Source: Phytophthora sp. 'mugwort' (Eukaryota > Oomycota > Peronosporomycetes > Peronosporales > Peronosporaceae). Taken from it: a DNA stretch of 64,000 bases. Each line of letters starts with the position of its first letter. Within the stretch, counting starts at the first letter, position 1. The position numbers were made by a program, and so were the translations under genes. The DNA lies in NCBI GenBank assembly GCA_033558025.1, contig JAUCEF010000014.1, forward strand, positions 434,001 through 498,000. Direction: 5' to 3'. Below the pieces are notes generated by a model. The model saw only the letters and a program-made list of their open reading frames with translations, searched no databases and was not told the origin of the DNA. Below, in pieces: positions 32,073-43,332 of this stretch.

Positions 32073-32596
32073 TGCTATATGCGAGCCGAAATTCGTAAGT
32101 GAAACATGTAGTATTTCGTTGAAAAACTAAAATTGAATGCTTTTTATCTTTTGTTACCAGACAAGAATGCTGCGTGTTTGCTATATTATAACGGAAATGC
32201 CCAAGTACTGTCTATTTATTAAAAGCGGGCCAAATTTATGCAATCACGAAAAGAGTCTTTTATTTGGTAGGATTACTATTCCTCAACCAAAATGGTGACC
32301 TCATCCAGAGCATCATCGATCTCGCCGAAGTTAAAGGCACCCTGCCTCGCTCTCAGTATCGGGTTTCGCCCAGCTTTCCAAGAAACGCTCACCGCACACG
32401 TCATGACGTGCAACGAACCAGTCATACGGGTTCTCAGAGAAACCTGCCGCCGTAATCGAGCTCATCACAGTCTCGCTGTCCGTAGCCCGCCACGCCAACC
32501 TTATTCACCCACACACAGTAGCTGTAAGGATGTGGTTCGCAATTACGACACATTTTACATCGGTTACGTATGGGTTAAACCTTTGGTCCCGACACA
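32073..32596. other. Intergenic, no supported feature
   Basis: 3' region of hydrolase 3 followed by unassigned sequence. The 137-codon frame at 32292 shows no family pattern. Confidence 0.45.
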
Positions 32597-32681
32597 ATCG
32601 ATATACGCACAGTCTGGTGCAGACGTAAAGTTGCTATCGTCCAAGGCAAAGGTCACGGGCTCGAGTCCCATCGATAACACA
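32597..32681 (+). repeat. tRNA-like sequence, possible SINE head or tRNA pseudogene
   Basis: ATCGAT near each end could pair as an acceptor stem. The A-box-like TACGCACAGTCTGGTGCAGA resembles a tRNA D arm, and CACGGGCTCGAGTCCCAT resembles a T arm with its B box. The anticodon arm does not fold well. An AT-rich stretch follows. It is therefore not a functional tRNA, but could be a degenerate tRNA or the head of a SINE; P. infestans is known to carry tRNA-derived SINEs. Confidence 0.35.
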
Positions 32682-33012
32682 TTTTATTTTGCATATTTTG
32701 CATAAATTGCACATAAGGAGGCGCCGCGCGACACCACGACATCTTCCAAGGATCACGTATGTGAACTACACTCATGGTACACGCAATCATTATCATGATG
32801 ACGAAACCAGAGAATGTCCCAGAGTCTCCAGCCAATCAGATAGTCAATAGAGTGTGACGTGTAGGTTTGCATGTGATGTAGAGGAATGGTTGGTCACCGT
32901 GCGGAGAATATCCAGCGTGGCACAAAGGACACACAAGAGCCTCCATGGCGGCTTAGATATAGCGCTAGCGAACTAAGGACCGCCCGAAATGAATCACTTC
33001 CAAATTCCCTTC
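32682..33012. other. Unassigned sequence
   Basis: No coding or repeat pattern is seen between the tRNA-like sequence and the pogo relic. Confidence 0.4.
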
Positions 33013-34129
33013 CTACTCGACAACTCCTTCTCCTCCGCCCCACATCATTACAGTAGCAACAGCAGGTGGTCTTGGGTTACCTCCTCTGGTGTACAGCACG
33101 TCGCCGCTTTCCTTCCACGCGTTCATCTCGCCGCATAGGATGTACTTAAACGAGCGGTAGATGGCAATGTCCCCTGCCTGTAAGTACGGAGTAAGCCCAC
33201 CGGGGATGACGCACATGTCGATGCCCCTAGACTGACATTTTGCTTTCCCCTCACGCGAAATGTGAGCCCTCACCGAGTCCCAGACGAGGAACTTGCCGTT
33301 ACTGTGAGCAACTTAAACGGCAGGTCGATCCATCGTTTGAGAAGGGCACTGTCCACCCAAGCCCGTTTCTGGTACGTTACATACACACCGTCGATCTTCT
33401 CAAAAGACGGTTTGTCTTTGCCCTTCCAAATCAAAACCGGGGGAATTTCCGACCGCTAGCCGTCACCGCCAAAATTGCGGTAATTCGCATCGAAGCGTAT
33501 CCCGTTGAGCGAATTACCACGTGCCGTGCACCGCACAAGTCCACCGTCTGCATAAGAGCATCCTCAAATTACACAGCGGTCTCGTCCATGACAACCGTAT
33601 GCTTTTTGTCCAATTTCGGCGTCAGCTCGCGTAGGTACCGCATATAGGACACAGCCCGGTCGACTAGCGTCTCGTCTGAGAGGGTGGTAAGGTTGGTCCG
33701 ACGTCGCAACGAGAACGAGTACCGCGCCATGAAGTTCGACACCCAGTGGTGCGAAGCGGCAAAGGGTGGCGGAGAATCGTCTTCAGCGTGGCGAGAGGCG
33801 CGGCATATCAGAGCTTGGTCAGCGATCCAGTCCCGGGTGACTTTCTCCTTGCACAGACGCTTCTCAATGACGAGGTCGTAGAGCATGTCCTCCATGTTCT
33901 TGGACAGAGGCTTGCGGCCACCGCCAGAAAGCCGACGTTAGTGCGGCTGGGCACTCACGATCTTATCCTTATCGCGGTACCGTTTGCGAATGTTAGCCCC
34001 GTTGACGTTTAGCCCGAGGTCGCGAAAGTGCTTCTCTGCGCGTGTCGGGACGCCGTTGCCCTCAGTGTCGATCCAGGAAATGACTTCCTGCTTGCGCCAG
34101 ATTGGAATGGAGTTGCGGCGGTGAGCCAT
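33013..34129 (-). pseudogene. pogo/Tigger-like DDE transposase relic with CENP-B-type HTH
   Basis: Reading from the ATG at 34129: MAHRRNSIPIWRKQEVISWI and a first helix-turn-helix, then an in-frame TAA near 33940 just before GGGRKPLS. Next comes the CENP-B-type second HTH (HHWVSNFMARYSFSLRRRTN), then the catalytic start VVMDETAV near 33570 with the first Asp. After frame changes come SNGKFLVWDSVRAHIS near 33290 with the second Asp, and VIPGGLTPYLQAGDIAIYRSFK near 33190, the family block with the third acid. At least two frame changes and a stop make it non-functional. Terminal repeats were not identified. Confidence 0.8.
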
Positions 34130-34521
34130 AATTGGAAAATGAAGTGGATTGATGCACGTGAAGTGCAGTTTGGGGAGGAATGACTGAGCGCTGGCGTAGG
34201 AACTGTTGGTCAAGAGAAGGCTATCTCAATGTGGACCAAATAATTTGAGCAGGTCTTGTGTTTGGGTAGGGCTTCTAGTTTTGACAGCTTTCAAAACTGA
34301 CTAATGGGCTTTTATTCGGGATGGGTTTTGTATTCGGGAATATCCGTTAGCAAACACTCAGCATTCTTGGAACGAAGGTGGCAATTTTTAAATAGATTGC
34401 CACCACGGGTGAAAATTTTCAAACGTGTGCATTTACTTATCACAACCTACGCAATCTATACCGTGCGGCTCACTCAACCCGCTGGGCTTTTTCACTTCCG
34501 TCTCCAGACTTGGGGAATCGT
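34130..34521. other. Intergenic, no supported feature
   Basis: About 390 bp between the pogo relic and the 3' end of the dehydrogenase gene. No gene or repeat is seen. Confidence 0.5.
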
Positions 34522-37500
34522 TTAGTTGCCGCCAATGAGCTCCTGGATGAACTCGTAAAACGAAAACTCGGGCGCGCCGAGGCCGACGCTGTAGATGAAA
34601 CGGCTGGCAAGCTGCGACGCGAAAAATGCGCGCGTGTAACTCTCCGGCAGACGCTTGAGGAGCTCCTCCTTGGGGGTCATGCGCAACAAAATGTCTGGGA
34701 AGCCATCGGCAAAGATCTTTTCACGCAGGTCCTGGTTCTCCCAGAGTCCCGAGTGCTGGATCTTGGCGCTCAGGTCCGTGATACGTTCGCTCAGCTTGTT
34801 GGTCAGCATCGAGTAGTACGTGCCCGAGCGCTCGTGCTCGCGCCAGATGCACTCGAACTCACGCTGGGCGTTCAGGTCGATGCGCTTTTGCACCTCCCTC
34901 ACGTAGTCAGCGTAGAATGCGGGACGTTTGCCGGTGGCCTCGTCGACCTGCATGTGCTCGGCAAAGTCTTCGTCCGTCATAGACAGAGCAGCCAGCACCT
35001 CAAGCGACGACGACGTCACACCACCTTTATTGGCTGAAGCGTCCTTGAACAGGATCACACCAGCGTCCTCGAGGCGGGTACGGGCGTCCTGCGTGAAAAA
35101 TAGGTTGGCACCTTCCACAATGTATTTGAATCGGAGCGTACGACCGTCCTCACGGTACATGAATTGCTCGACGTTGTTGAGATTAACGGCAGCCGGGCGA
35201 CCACCACACGGGACGAAGAAATCAGCCGTCAAGCTGGGGCGCAGGTGGAACAAGTTACGGAACTCCGTGCCGTTCTCCACCACTTCGCCGTTGGGAAGTG
35301 TGACGTCGTTGTGCGAGACGAGCACCGCGTAGCCCTCTGGGGACAGTAGATTAGCGTCAAAGCCCGAGATGGGGCTACGCGCGTCCGCAAGCTTGACAAG
35401 GTTCTCACGGTTAATGCCCGTGGGGTCATACAGCACACCCGATCCATCCACGATAGCGATAGTCTCCTCCTGTGGGCTCATTTTGATCTCGTTGCTGCCC
35501 AAGTCACCGTCAGGACCACCAGTCTGCACCTTGGTGATAGGAGCCTTAAGCTGCAGCTTGCGCTGGATGCCCAGCACATACTCGCGTACACTGTGGGTGG
35601 TCATGCCGTACACATCGTGCGGAATTCCACCACGCGAGGCCGACTTGCCCGTTGTGATGGCCTTCCAGTACGAGTAGCCACGCGCCTTGGCGTGCGAACT
35701 GGCCCAGTCCATGAGGTGAGCCGTACCCTCGTCGGGGCCGAGGAACAGGATATCCTCTTCCGGCTCCTTCATCAGCATGAGGTCGAGCACGGCGTCGATA
35801 TACTTGCGGAACGCAACATCAGCCTTGTCCTGGTGAGCCTGGTTAAGCAGCACGACACCCTTAGAGCCACCCTCGGGAATGTCCTTGTTCTTGCGGTGCT
35901 GCGTCGAGGCGAGTCCGTAGCACTCGTCGAAGAGCGACGACGCATTGTTCAGATAAACCTGGCCATGCGACGAGCGGATCATACGGATGCCACCTCGAGC
36001 GACGTCCAAAAACCGAACGTGGAAGCCGCGGAATTCCGAGCCGATCACGTAAATGATAGCGTACGGCTCATCCGGGAATTCGGTTTTGCTCAGGAACTTG
36101 CCGTTCAAACGGAACGAAAGCGCAGCTTTGTCATTGGCAAAGAAATTCGTCTTCCGAATGTGCGTGTTAAAGATGTGGAACAGTGAGAAGATCTGCAGAG
36201 CCTGTTCCGCAACAATCGACTTGCGCAGCGTCGACAGTGTGGCGCTCGTGTCCACCTCTGGACGTTTGCCGTCTTTGATTGGCTCGTGCAGGGCCTGGAA
36301 CTCGGCGTACAGGAGCTTGACGATCTCGGCCGAGCTTAAAATGTGGTCAAGGATCTGCGACTCCGTGTACGTGTTTAGCTTCATAGTGGAACGAAGTTGC
36401 TCAAGACGAGCGAAAGCACTCGGGTCGCGGTCACGTAGCGACTTGCTGACAATGGCGAACGACTCCGGCAGGCGGTGCATAAAGTGGAAAGTAAACTTCC
36501 AGGCCGCGTACGCGTAGGCAATTTGCTGCGGGGTCAGAAGACCGTCGGTGAGCATGGGCGTCAGTGACGTGCGAGGCAGCGTGAAGTGCATCGAGGCGTC
36601 GTTCACGACGGCGCTGAGTCGGTCCTCGAACGAGCCCTGGCCGACCGTGGGGTTGTCCAGCATTTGCAAGTAGAAGCCGTAGATGACGATGCCATTGGCA
36701 AAGAATTCGGCATACTTGCGCTGAGAGAAGAGGCCGTGCTGGCGATACACATCGGCGATACTGGAGAAGTACGAGTGCGTGGAGCCGCTTCGATAGGCAA
36801 TGGCGACACGAGCCATTTTGGAGCCGTCGGCCTCGGTCCAAACCTCCGTGTGGAACGCAGGGGTCATCTGGTTCATGGCCTTGATAATGCACTCTTGGTA
36901 GACCTCTTTAAGACGTGGACCAGAGCGCTCGAGGAAGACCTGGTCGGCCACCTTGTTAATATCCGTCTCGTTCTCGCTCACATTGGGGTCAACGTAGTTG
37001 GGTTCCTGCAAGAAATACATACGCACGTGGTAGGGCACCGTGGTGGGGTCCAACACACCGCTCGAGCGGTAGCATTGCATGCGGTAGGTGCGCTTTTTGG
37101 TGGCTTCGGCCTTCTCCAGGTACTGATAACCAGCCTTAACACCGTCACCGATGACGCCGCTGGAGCCACTGAGGTAGTGCTTCTCGAGACGGCGCTCGAG
37201 GATCTCAGTCTCTGTGATACCCGAGTCGTAGCGAGCAGCACGGCGGCTGGGCTCATTGGAGCTGCCCACGACGTTGCTGAGCACTGAGAAGAAGGCGCCA
37301 TTCTCACCCTCTTGCTCGAGCTTGACATCCATGGGGCGGTTGGAAGCCATGGACATGAGCTTGGCGGCGATCAGACTTTGAATATGGTGCGCGATCACGA
37401 CGGGAGACTGGCCCAGGAAGTAGAAGTCGTGGACGCCCAATGGGCCATAGAACCACTCAACTTCATTGGTCACTGCATCGTCGTTAAAGACTTTGGTCGA

Positions 37501-37620
37501 ACGGATAAGCGACTTGACCTCCTCCATCTGGCTAGAGATGTCAATCTTGCGGGCGACGCCCATGTCCATGGAGCGACTGTGACGCATTTGCGAGCGTGGT
37601 GAGATTTCCTGGGTGCCCAT
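34522..37620 (-). CDS. GDH2: NAD-specific glutamate dehydrogenase, large form
   Basis: A 1032-aa single-exon enzyme converting glutamate to 2-oxoglutarate and ammonium with NAD, linking amino-acid catabolism to the citric acid cycle. The size and layout match the roughly 115-kDa class of fungal Gdh2: a long regulatory N-terminal half, then the catalytic core. Visible: YVIGSEFRGFHVRFLDVARG, the glutamate-binding PEGGSKGVVLL near residue 582 with its Lys, GPDEGTAHLMDW near 627, TGKSASRGGIPHDVYGMT and the nucleotide-domain stretch TGGPDGDLGSNEI. I choose the ATG at 37620 (MGTQEISPRSQMRH). An 18-codon in-frame extension exists upstream but reads through leader-like sequence. No clear mitochondrial presequence is seen. 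Confidence 0.93.
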   Translation of the reverse strand: MGTQEISPRSQMRHSRSMDMGVARKIDISSQMEEVKSLIRSTKVFNDDAVTNEVEWFYGPLGVHDFYFLGQSPVVIAHHIQSLIAAKLMSMASNRPMDVKLEQEGENGAFFSVLSNVVGSSNEPSRRAARYDSGITETEILERRLEKHYLSGSSGVIGDGVKAGYQYLEKAEATKKRTYRMQCYRSSGVLDPTTVPYHVRMYFLQEPNYVDPNVSENETDINKVADQVFLERSGPRLKEVYQECIIKAMNQMTPAFHTEVWTEADGSKMARVAIAYRSGSTHSYFSSIADVYRQHGLFSQRKYAEFFANGIVIYGFYLQMLDNPTVGQGSFEDRLSAVVNDASMHFTLPRTSLTPMLTDGLLTPQQIAYAYAAWKFTFHFMHRLPESFAIVSKSLRDRDPSAFARLEQLRSTMKLNTYTESQILDHILSSAEIVKLLYAEFQALHEPIKDGKRPEVDTSATLSTLRKSIVAEQALQIFSLFHIFNTHIRKTNFFANDKAALSFRLNGKFLSKTEFPDEPYAIIYVIGSEFRGFHVRFLDVARGGIRMIRSSHGQVYLNNASSLFDECYGLASTQHRKNKDIPEGGSKGVVLLNQAHQDKADVAFRKYIDAVLDLMLMKEPEEDILFLGPDEGTAHLMDWASSHAKARGYSYWKAITTGKSASRGGIPHDVYGMTTHSVREYVLGIQRKLQLKAPITKVQTGGPDGDLGSNEIKMSPQEETIAIVDGSGVLYDPTGINRENLVKLADARSPISGFDANLLSPEGYAVLVSHNDVTLPNGEVVENGTEFRNLFHLRPSLTADFFVPCGGRPAAVNLNNVEQFMYREDGRTLRFKYIVEGANLFFTQDARTRLEDAGVILFKDASANKGGVTSSSLEVLAALSMTDEDFAEHMQVDEATGKRPAFYADYVREVQKRIDLNAQREFECIWREHERSGTYYSMLTNKLSERITDLSAKIQHSGLWENQDLREKIFADGFPDILLRMTPKEELLKRLPESYTRAFFASQLASRFIYSVGLGAPEFSFYEFIQELIGGN

Positions 37621-38000
37621 GGTGAGAGTTATGAGGTTGACAAAACTTGACTGGAGATGCCACGGAGCACGCAAAAAGCGGAATGAAGTCGTTGCATGTG
37701 CCGCGCCAGTTAAATCAGGCTAGAGGTGGCGCCCACGAGCGTCTGAAGCGAAGCGGCGCTCATTCGACTGAGCATTGCTGCGGGCGTCTCGTGTCTCGTG
37801 CTGTGCTGCACATAAGGGACAGCCGGCCACGTGCAGCAAATAGTAGAGCTTCAACAGCAACCGCGTCGACAGCGTCGATGGGCCCCAATCGCGCGCGTCA
37901 GAGAAACGGCAACGGCCGTGCGGTACACCATGTGTACATTAAAACAACTTGCACAGAGTATGCCATGGCACCGGATAGCCAGCCCCGCCTGTCACATGTC
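37621..38000. other. Upstream region of GDH2
   Basis: Promoter side of the dehydrogenase. No initiator match and no other feature is supported. Confidence 0.45.
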
Positions 38001-39674
38001 GGATGTGATGAACCCGTCGTCACGATAGAAAAAAAGAGGCAGCCACTTGATGTTAAACCGAGCGAACCGGTATCGGCCGCGGTCTGTTGCAGGAATCTTG
38101 AGCCGAATCTGTAGCCAGAACCAGGTAGAGAGGACAACGTCCGTAAGAGAAACATGCAGAGTATCTTGTTGCCTGATGCAGACGAACGAGATGTTGAGGT
38201 TGTACTTCGGAAAAGACTGGTTGAACCGTGGGGCAACCGCAACGATTTGGCCGGTTCCCATTCTGGGATGGCCACGTCACATGGAGTTCCCAACACGCCG
38301 TCAGTCGGCTTGGTAAACGGTTATATGTGACGCGACTGGGGATCGTTATACTCAGCCAAACACCGAGGTTGCCCACCTTTCTCCCATGACGTTGACATCG
38401 GCGACGGCGCGATTGGAGGAAGCCATACTCAGGGGCGAGCCCGATGCGCTCGAATCAGCTGGCTGATTCATGTCATGACAGCGACGTTTGAACACGGGCC
38501 GGGACATAGTATTCCTATCATGCCTGGCGACCGTGAAGACACCGCCGAAATGCAAATCTGGCGTGCCAACAGTGACAGGCGTTCCAATTTGAATCCAAAT
38601 GCCGAGCGAGCACGTAGCGTTATCGCCAAGCCCTAGCGATGATATCGCACATTCGTGCTGCTTGAAAATCAGACTGCAAGCCTTCGCATGAAACCCAGCA
38701 AAAGTTTCCGTTAGTAAGAGGTTCAGACGACCTTGAGACAGCCACGGTGATTCGAGGGCAACGTGTGTGGCTGCCACGTCGCCCTTGAATAGTCGCCCGA
38801 CACAATCGAACGTTACACCAACTTGAATTTGGGGATTCCGGTGCAAAACGATTTGCTACACAATACCACAACCGCTGGCCTCCAAATGTTTTGATCTGCT
38901 GCACATCGTCCTGGGTGAGGATGCTCGAAGGCATGGACACCAATGGGAGGCCCACATCATCGTCACCGACGGAAGGCAGCGCTTGCTCCAGGGGAATCCA
39001 AATGATCGACCTGTTCGCGCCTAGCTTAAGCTTGTATTTGTTGTGGTTGTTGTTGCGTAAGGACATGAACTTTGTGTGGAGTAGCTCCATGGGGACTCTA
39101 TCCAGTGCCACACGCCTCAATCCGGTCTGTATTCGCAACACCGTTGCGTATGGTCATCTCCTTTGAGTGTGCACTGTCGATAGAGATGAAGTCGATGCCG
39201 CACGTTCAAGCTTTCACACTCGTTCTGCCGAAGAGCTAAGCGTGTCAGTGTTATTGTAACCCCACGCAAAGGTAGCAATTCACTGACACCGCGGCGTTGC
39301 TTCGAGCCGCTTCGATAGAGCGTCGCTAATGTCACTTAGTGCAGGAAGTGCAAACCTAAGCGGCAAAAAGTTGCTGCTCTTCGGTGTGTAGTGGGCGAGC
39401 CGGCCATGTTTTAAAGCGAGAGACCTATAAAACAAAGCATGGAGACACCCGAGGACCTGAATAAATATCCATTTGATCGGAAACTCATGAACGTGAGTGG
39501 GTACGCTGTACACCTTTTCCAGTCGTAGTTCGGTAAGTGCCGGTACGAATTCATCATGAACAAATCGGAATTCGCGAAGAGCATCATCAAATTCATGTTA
39601 TCTGTTAAATGCAACAGCTGCCAAAACTTGTCGAGCAAAACACGTGGCAACGTGCTGCACGATGCAAACTTCAA
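38001..39674 (-). pseudogene. Decayed gene of unknown family
   Basis: A run of minus-strand open frames (39674-39411, 39141-38620, 38846-38352, 38261-37992) with protein-like composition, each stopped or shifted relative to the next, which together look like one decayed gene. The first begins with a leucine-rich piece (PRVLLDKFWQLLHLTDNMNL) reminiscent of an F-box-like helix pair, but the match is weak. The last piece is rich in alternating hydrophobics. I do not recognise the family and give no function. Confidence 0.3.
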
Positions 39675-40454
39675 ATTCCTACCGGCATGTCTTGCAGGTT
39701 AATCTTTAACTACCGCGCCATTTCTAAGAGGTCTAGCTGAACTCTACCGAAGCAAATCAAATCGCCTCATTTTGAATTTTCAAGCCAATTACAACTCAGT
39801 TGCAGCCTCCGGCAACGATTTCCCCCAAAAGTCGCTTTTCCCCCTTGTTGGTAACGACGATGTGGCATGGAAAGCCTTGCATACACGGCAGAGGCTGGTG
39901 CGGTGCGGTTGAATGCGACTGGGAGAGGTACGGCGGTGAGCTGAGAGAATCTGGTGTTCGGCTACAACGCAAGCTGTCGAAAAGACGTCACCAGAACCGT
40001 GCTGTGCGCTTCTCGCTGTGTCGACGATACATATATTTGAAGATGGGGAGAAAGTGAGGAGACGTCCCATTCTGCATCAAACGAAAACTCAAGAGCAAAG
40101 GCCCGACAGCGCAATAGCAGCATATTCAATGTTATATAGCGGTAGGACGGTCTAGAATCTCGTTCGCGGCATTGTCTCCAGAAAGGCTCACCATCTCTAG
40201 CCGCACGGTATTGGATACGTTTGACATGCTGTATACATCTTCGAGAAGTGTAAAAAATCATTACATCAGCTGCAATCGTGATATCACAGTGAGAATCTGG
40301 TACAATACCGTGATAGAAGGCTACCATAGTTGCATGAAATGCTGCTGCAATCCGTGGCGATCGATGATACTGACTATGCAGCAGGTAAACGTTTCAGATT
40401 AGAAGCAAGTGTGACAGAGCGAAAATCACACGTCTGTTGCGACCTTTGGTAAAG
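39675..40454. other. Unassigned region upstream of the Crypton relic
   Basis: No coding pattern is supported. It could include the 5' untranslated part of the Crypton. Confidence 0.4.
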
Positions 40455-42610
40455 ATGGCGGGCGGCCGGAAGCGAGCAATTGACGACGCGGTTGACGGAG
40501 CTGCTGTGGCCCAGTCTCTCCAAGCCAAACGGACGAATGCAAGCATGAAGCGAACGTATCAGTCGAAGATAAAGGGTATGGTAGAGTGGCTTGCAGCGCA
40601 CCATCCTGCAACAATTGACAGCTCCACGAAGTTGATACGTGTTCCCCTCCCCAAAGATGCTGTTCTGGTGTTCTTTGGACACATTGGCAGCCCCGCACAG
40701 GCATGTGATCTCAACAACGTGCACGCAGACGAAGCTCCTAGCGCCCCCTTATTGTTATCAAGTATCTGGGGCTACAGGAGCGCACTAGTGGACACTTATC
40801 GCTCGAAGCTGATTGAGCTAGACCCACAACTTGATACTGAGCTTCGTCGCGTTCTCGACGGCTACGAGAAGGTGATCAACAGCCTCAAGAAGGGCGGTCT
40901 CATGAAAATCAACGAGGTCAAGCGCGACCTGAAGTCAAGTGGTTTTGAGCTGCTTGCGCTGATGCTGATGAAGGTCACTCCATCGCGCAAAGGCCAGGCC
41001 TGGGGTACGGTTCTGTTTGCTTTTTTTGCAGCTATTTCGTCCTGATTTAGAATTTAATGAGCCGGTCGGAGTCAATAGATACCATAATGCTGCAGCAGAT
41101 GGAATGGACAGAAGACTGCCTCAGCATAGAGGAACAAGGGCACGAGGGTGACCAAAAGGGCGCGGAAAAGTTTGGCAAGCACGTATGCGCGAATCCCTTT
41201 ACACCGTCCTAGTGCCCTATCCTTGTGCTTGCTGATCATCTTTTCTCCAGCCCAGAGCGAACGGTTACGGGAAAGCAACAACTTCTTATCGGTTCTGACA
41301 ACAAGAATCGCTTTGGCCGCACCCTGCACCGTGTTATTGCTGCTTTGGATGAAGAGGAAATGAGAGTCCTAGGGTGCAACCCTACTGATATAGGGACGCA
41401 TAGTATCCACAAGGGCAGCAGTTCATACGCTCTCGGTCAAGTACGGCCCGACTCCAGTGTCTGTGTATCTGCGCATGGGCCAAAACCTTGGCAAATTGAA
41501 AGACCGGTATATTCACTTTGGTGAAGGAGCAGATTAACTATGCGGCACAATGATTGCTGGACTACCCTTCCATTCAGAGCGTTTTGCAGTGCTGCCGCCG
41601 CATTTCCCACCCGCGTTGAGTGCAAAGATGACAATCAAGTACTGGAATGAAATTGTAAGCGATACTCAAGTTATCCACACGGAATTCAACCATCCTTTCC
41701 TTTTCTATTGGCTTCAGTTATTCTCCACGAACATATCTACGAAATGTCCTATCCCCAACCCACCCGATCCTCAAAGCGAGAGTATTCTCCGCAAATGTTC
41801 TACTGCAGCAGCTCCGCGATGCGACCGTGCTGGTGTTCGGGGAATCGCCGGTTTGTGGCCTTAAGGCGACCGAGATACCGACACATTTAGCAGTTGCTAA
41901 GCAAGTGAGCGATCTGCGAGAACAGGTCGTTGCGGTTCGTAGCGATGTGGAACTACTGAAACGAATATGTTAGAAAAGCTACCTAACGAAGTAGCGGCGA
42001 AGGTAGTGAGCGAGTTGCAGCAGCACTTTGTGGTTAATGTATCTCTGTGCGATACTGACGAGAGAATTGGAGCATTGCGAACCGACCTAGCCTCAGAAAT
42101 CCGTCATGCAATTACCTCAGTCCACGGTTTAATGACGGTCCTTCTACCAACCCAAGCACCGAAGAAAATCATGTCTGGCGATCATGGAATTGGGGCGACG
42201 ACCAAATAAGTCATTCCGTTCCAATTGATTGGGAATTTCCTGCTCGATCAAGTGCTAAGCTGATGTTCAATTTATGGTTTTTCGGTGACAAGGACACGGC
42301 TATTCGACCTTATAGATTAATTAACAAACAGCATGACGTCAAGCCGCGGCACCACATGCGGCACTCCCGTGTCCGCATTGTGATGCAGTAGATGCAGAAA
42401 CTCGCCGAGGAGTCCAGGGTTTTGCCAGACAAAGTGACTAACATCTCAGCGCTCGAATTGGAAGCTGCAGATCAAGTTTTCAGCGCTGTCTTTGGTATGA
42501 TGCTCGTAAAGCTGTACACAGGGATTCCCAAACGAGCAGAAGAGCTCTCGTGCGGCACGCTATACAACCGACTTTGTAAATTCCGTAAGAATTCGATACA
42601 AGATCATTGA
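40455..42610 (+). mobile_element. Crypton (tyrosine recombinase transposon) relic
   Basis: Pieces of a Crypton protein in order. From ATG 40455 there is a basic N-terminus and a core-binding-like domain (MKRTYQSKIKGMVEWLAAHHP) to about 41040. The recombinase core at about 41250-41620 includes RTLHRVIAAL and GTHSIHKGSSSYAL, followed in other frames by the family block ending in the region of FAVLPPHFPP. The C-terminal GCR1_C-like domain (VPIDWEFPARSSAKLMFNLWFFG and RPYRLINKQHDV) lies near 42225-42330, with a tail to 42610. Several stops and frameshifts are present, and the H-x-x-R motif reads HSIH, losing the catalytic Arg. Cryptons lack terminal inverted repeats, so ends are approximate. Confidence 0.72.
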
Positions 42611-42818
42611 ATTATCTCCGACCAGTCAGAGCGTGATATTCATTGTGATCTGATTCCTATCACACATGTAGGCATTATATACATCGGACACAATTCGCAC
42701 TTGGCGTACCTATACATTTGGATTGATTTTCGAGGTTCGCAGAGATAGACGGTTAACCAAACATTCATCTCTTCATGTGTAGGCCACCTTCGCCTCTTGA
42801 AATTTATTGGAGAGCTTT

Positions 42819-43145
42819 TGTGACGGGGCACACAACACCTTGCGCACAAGGGTGACTTCCAGAGAGTATACAAACGCTCAGTGAACGGCAGTTCACTAGT
42901 CCCTGGCCTGTGGGACAGTTACCAAAATTAGGTAGATTTAAGACTGAATATATTTAATGCGTCTACATACTAACTATTAGTCATCTATAAAGTATCCTAG
43001 ATGCTATCCTATTGAGTGACTCTGAGACCTTTGTACCGTATCTGTGGTACCTATCCATGACGTCATTATCGTTGATCATAGTGATCTTTGGCTACGTCAC
43101 TTAATGTACTTGAGTACACCTCATTCTTCATGTAACCCCGTTGCA
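42819..43145 (-). repeat. Element 2 3' LTR
   Basis: 327 bp. Reading on the minus strand it starts TGCAACGGGGTTACATG and ends CCCCGTCACA. Compared with the other LTR it lacks two short blocks, one next to the polyadenylation-like region and one near the start. Confidence 0.8.
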
Positions 43146-43332
43146 TCCTCCCCCACTTAGGTTCGGTTTACCGACCATCCAGGGCGTTGAAAGGAAGTCG
43201 CCGCCTTTCACTCTCCAAGTCGAATTACACCGACTTTGCTGCGGTTGGTTTCCGCAGCCGGCTCATTTCCTTTTGAGCCCGAGCACTTCCGCGTGCTCAC
43301 CGTCTTCTCGACTTTCACGTCAGCCTCAAGCA

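Noticed and set aside
36586..37287. 233-codon plus-strand ORF opposite GDH2 (also one at 34510-35037)
   Set aside because: Leu/Val/His-rich antisense shadows of the dehydrogenase gene.
42819..43145. Reading the LTR as plus-oriented, belonging to the opposite-strand ORF block
   Set aside because: The LTR ends are near-palindromic (TGTAACGGGG and CCCCGTCACA), but internal features match the minus-strand LTR of element 2.
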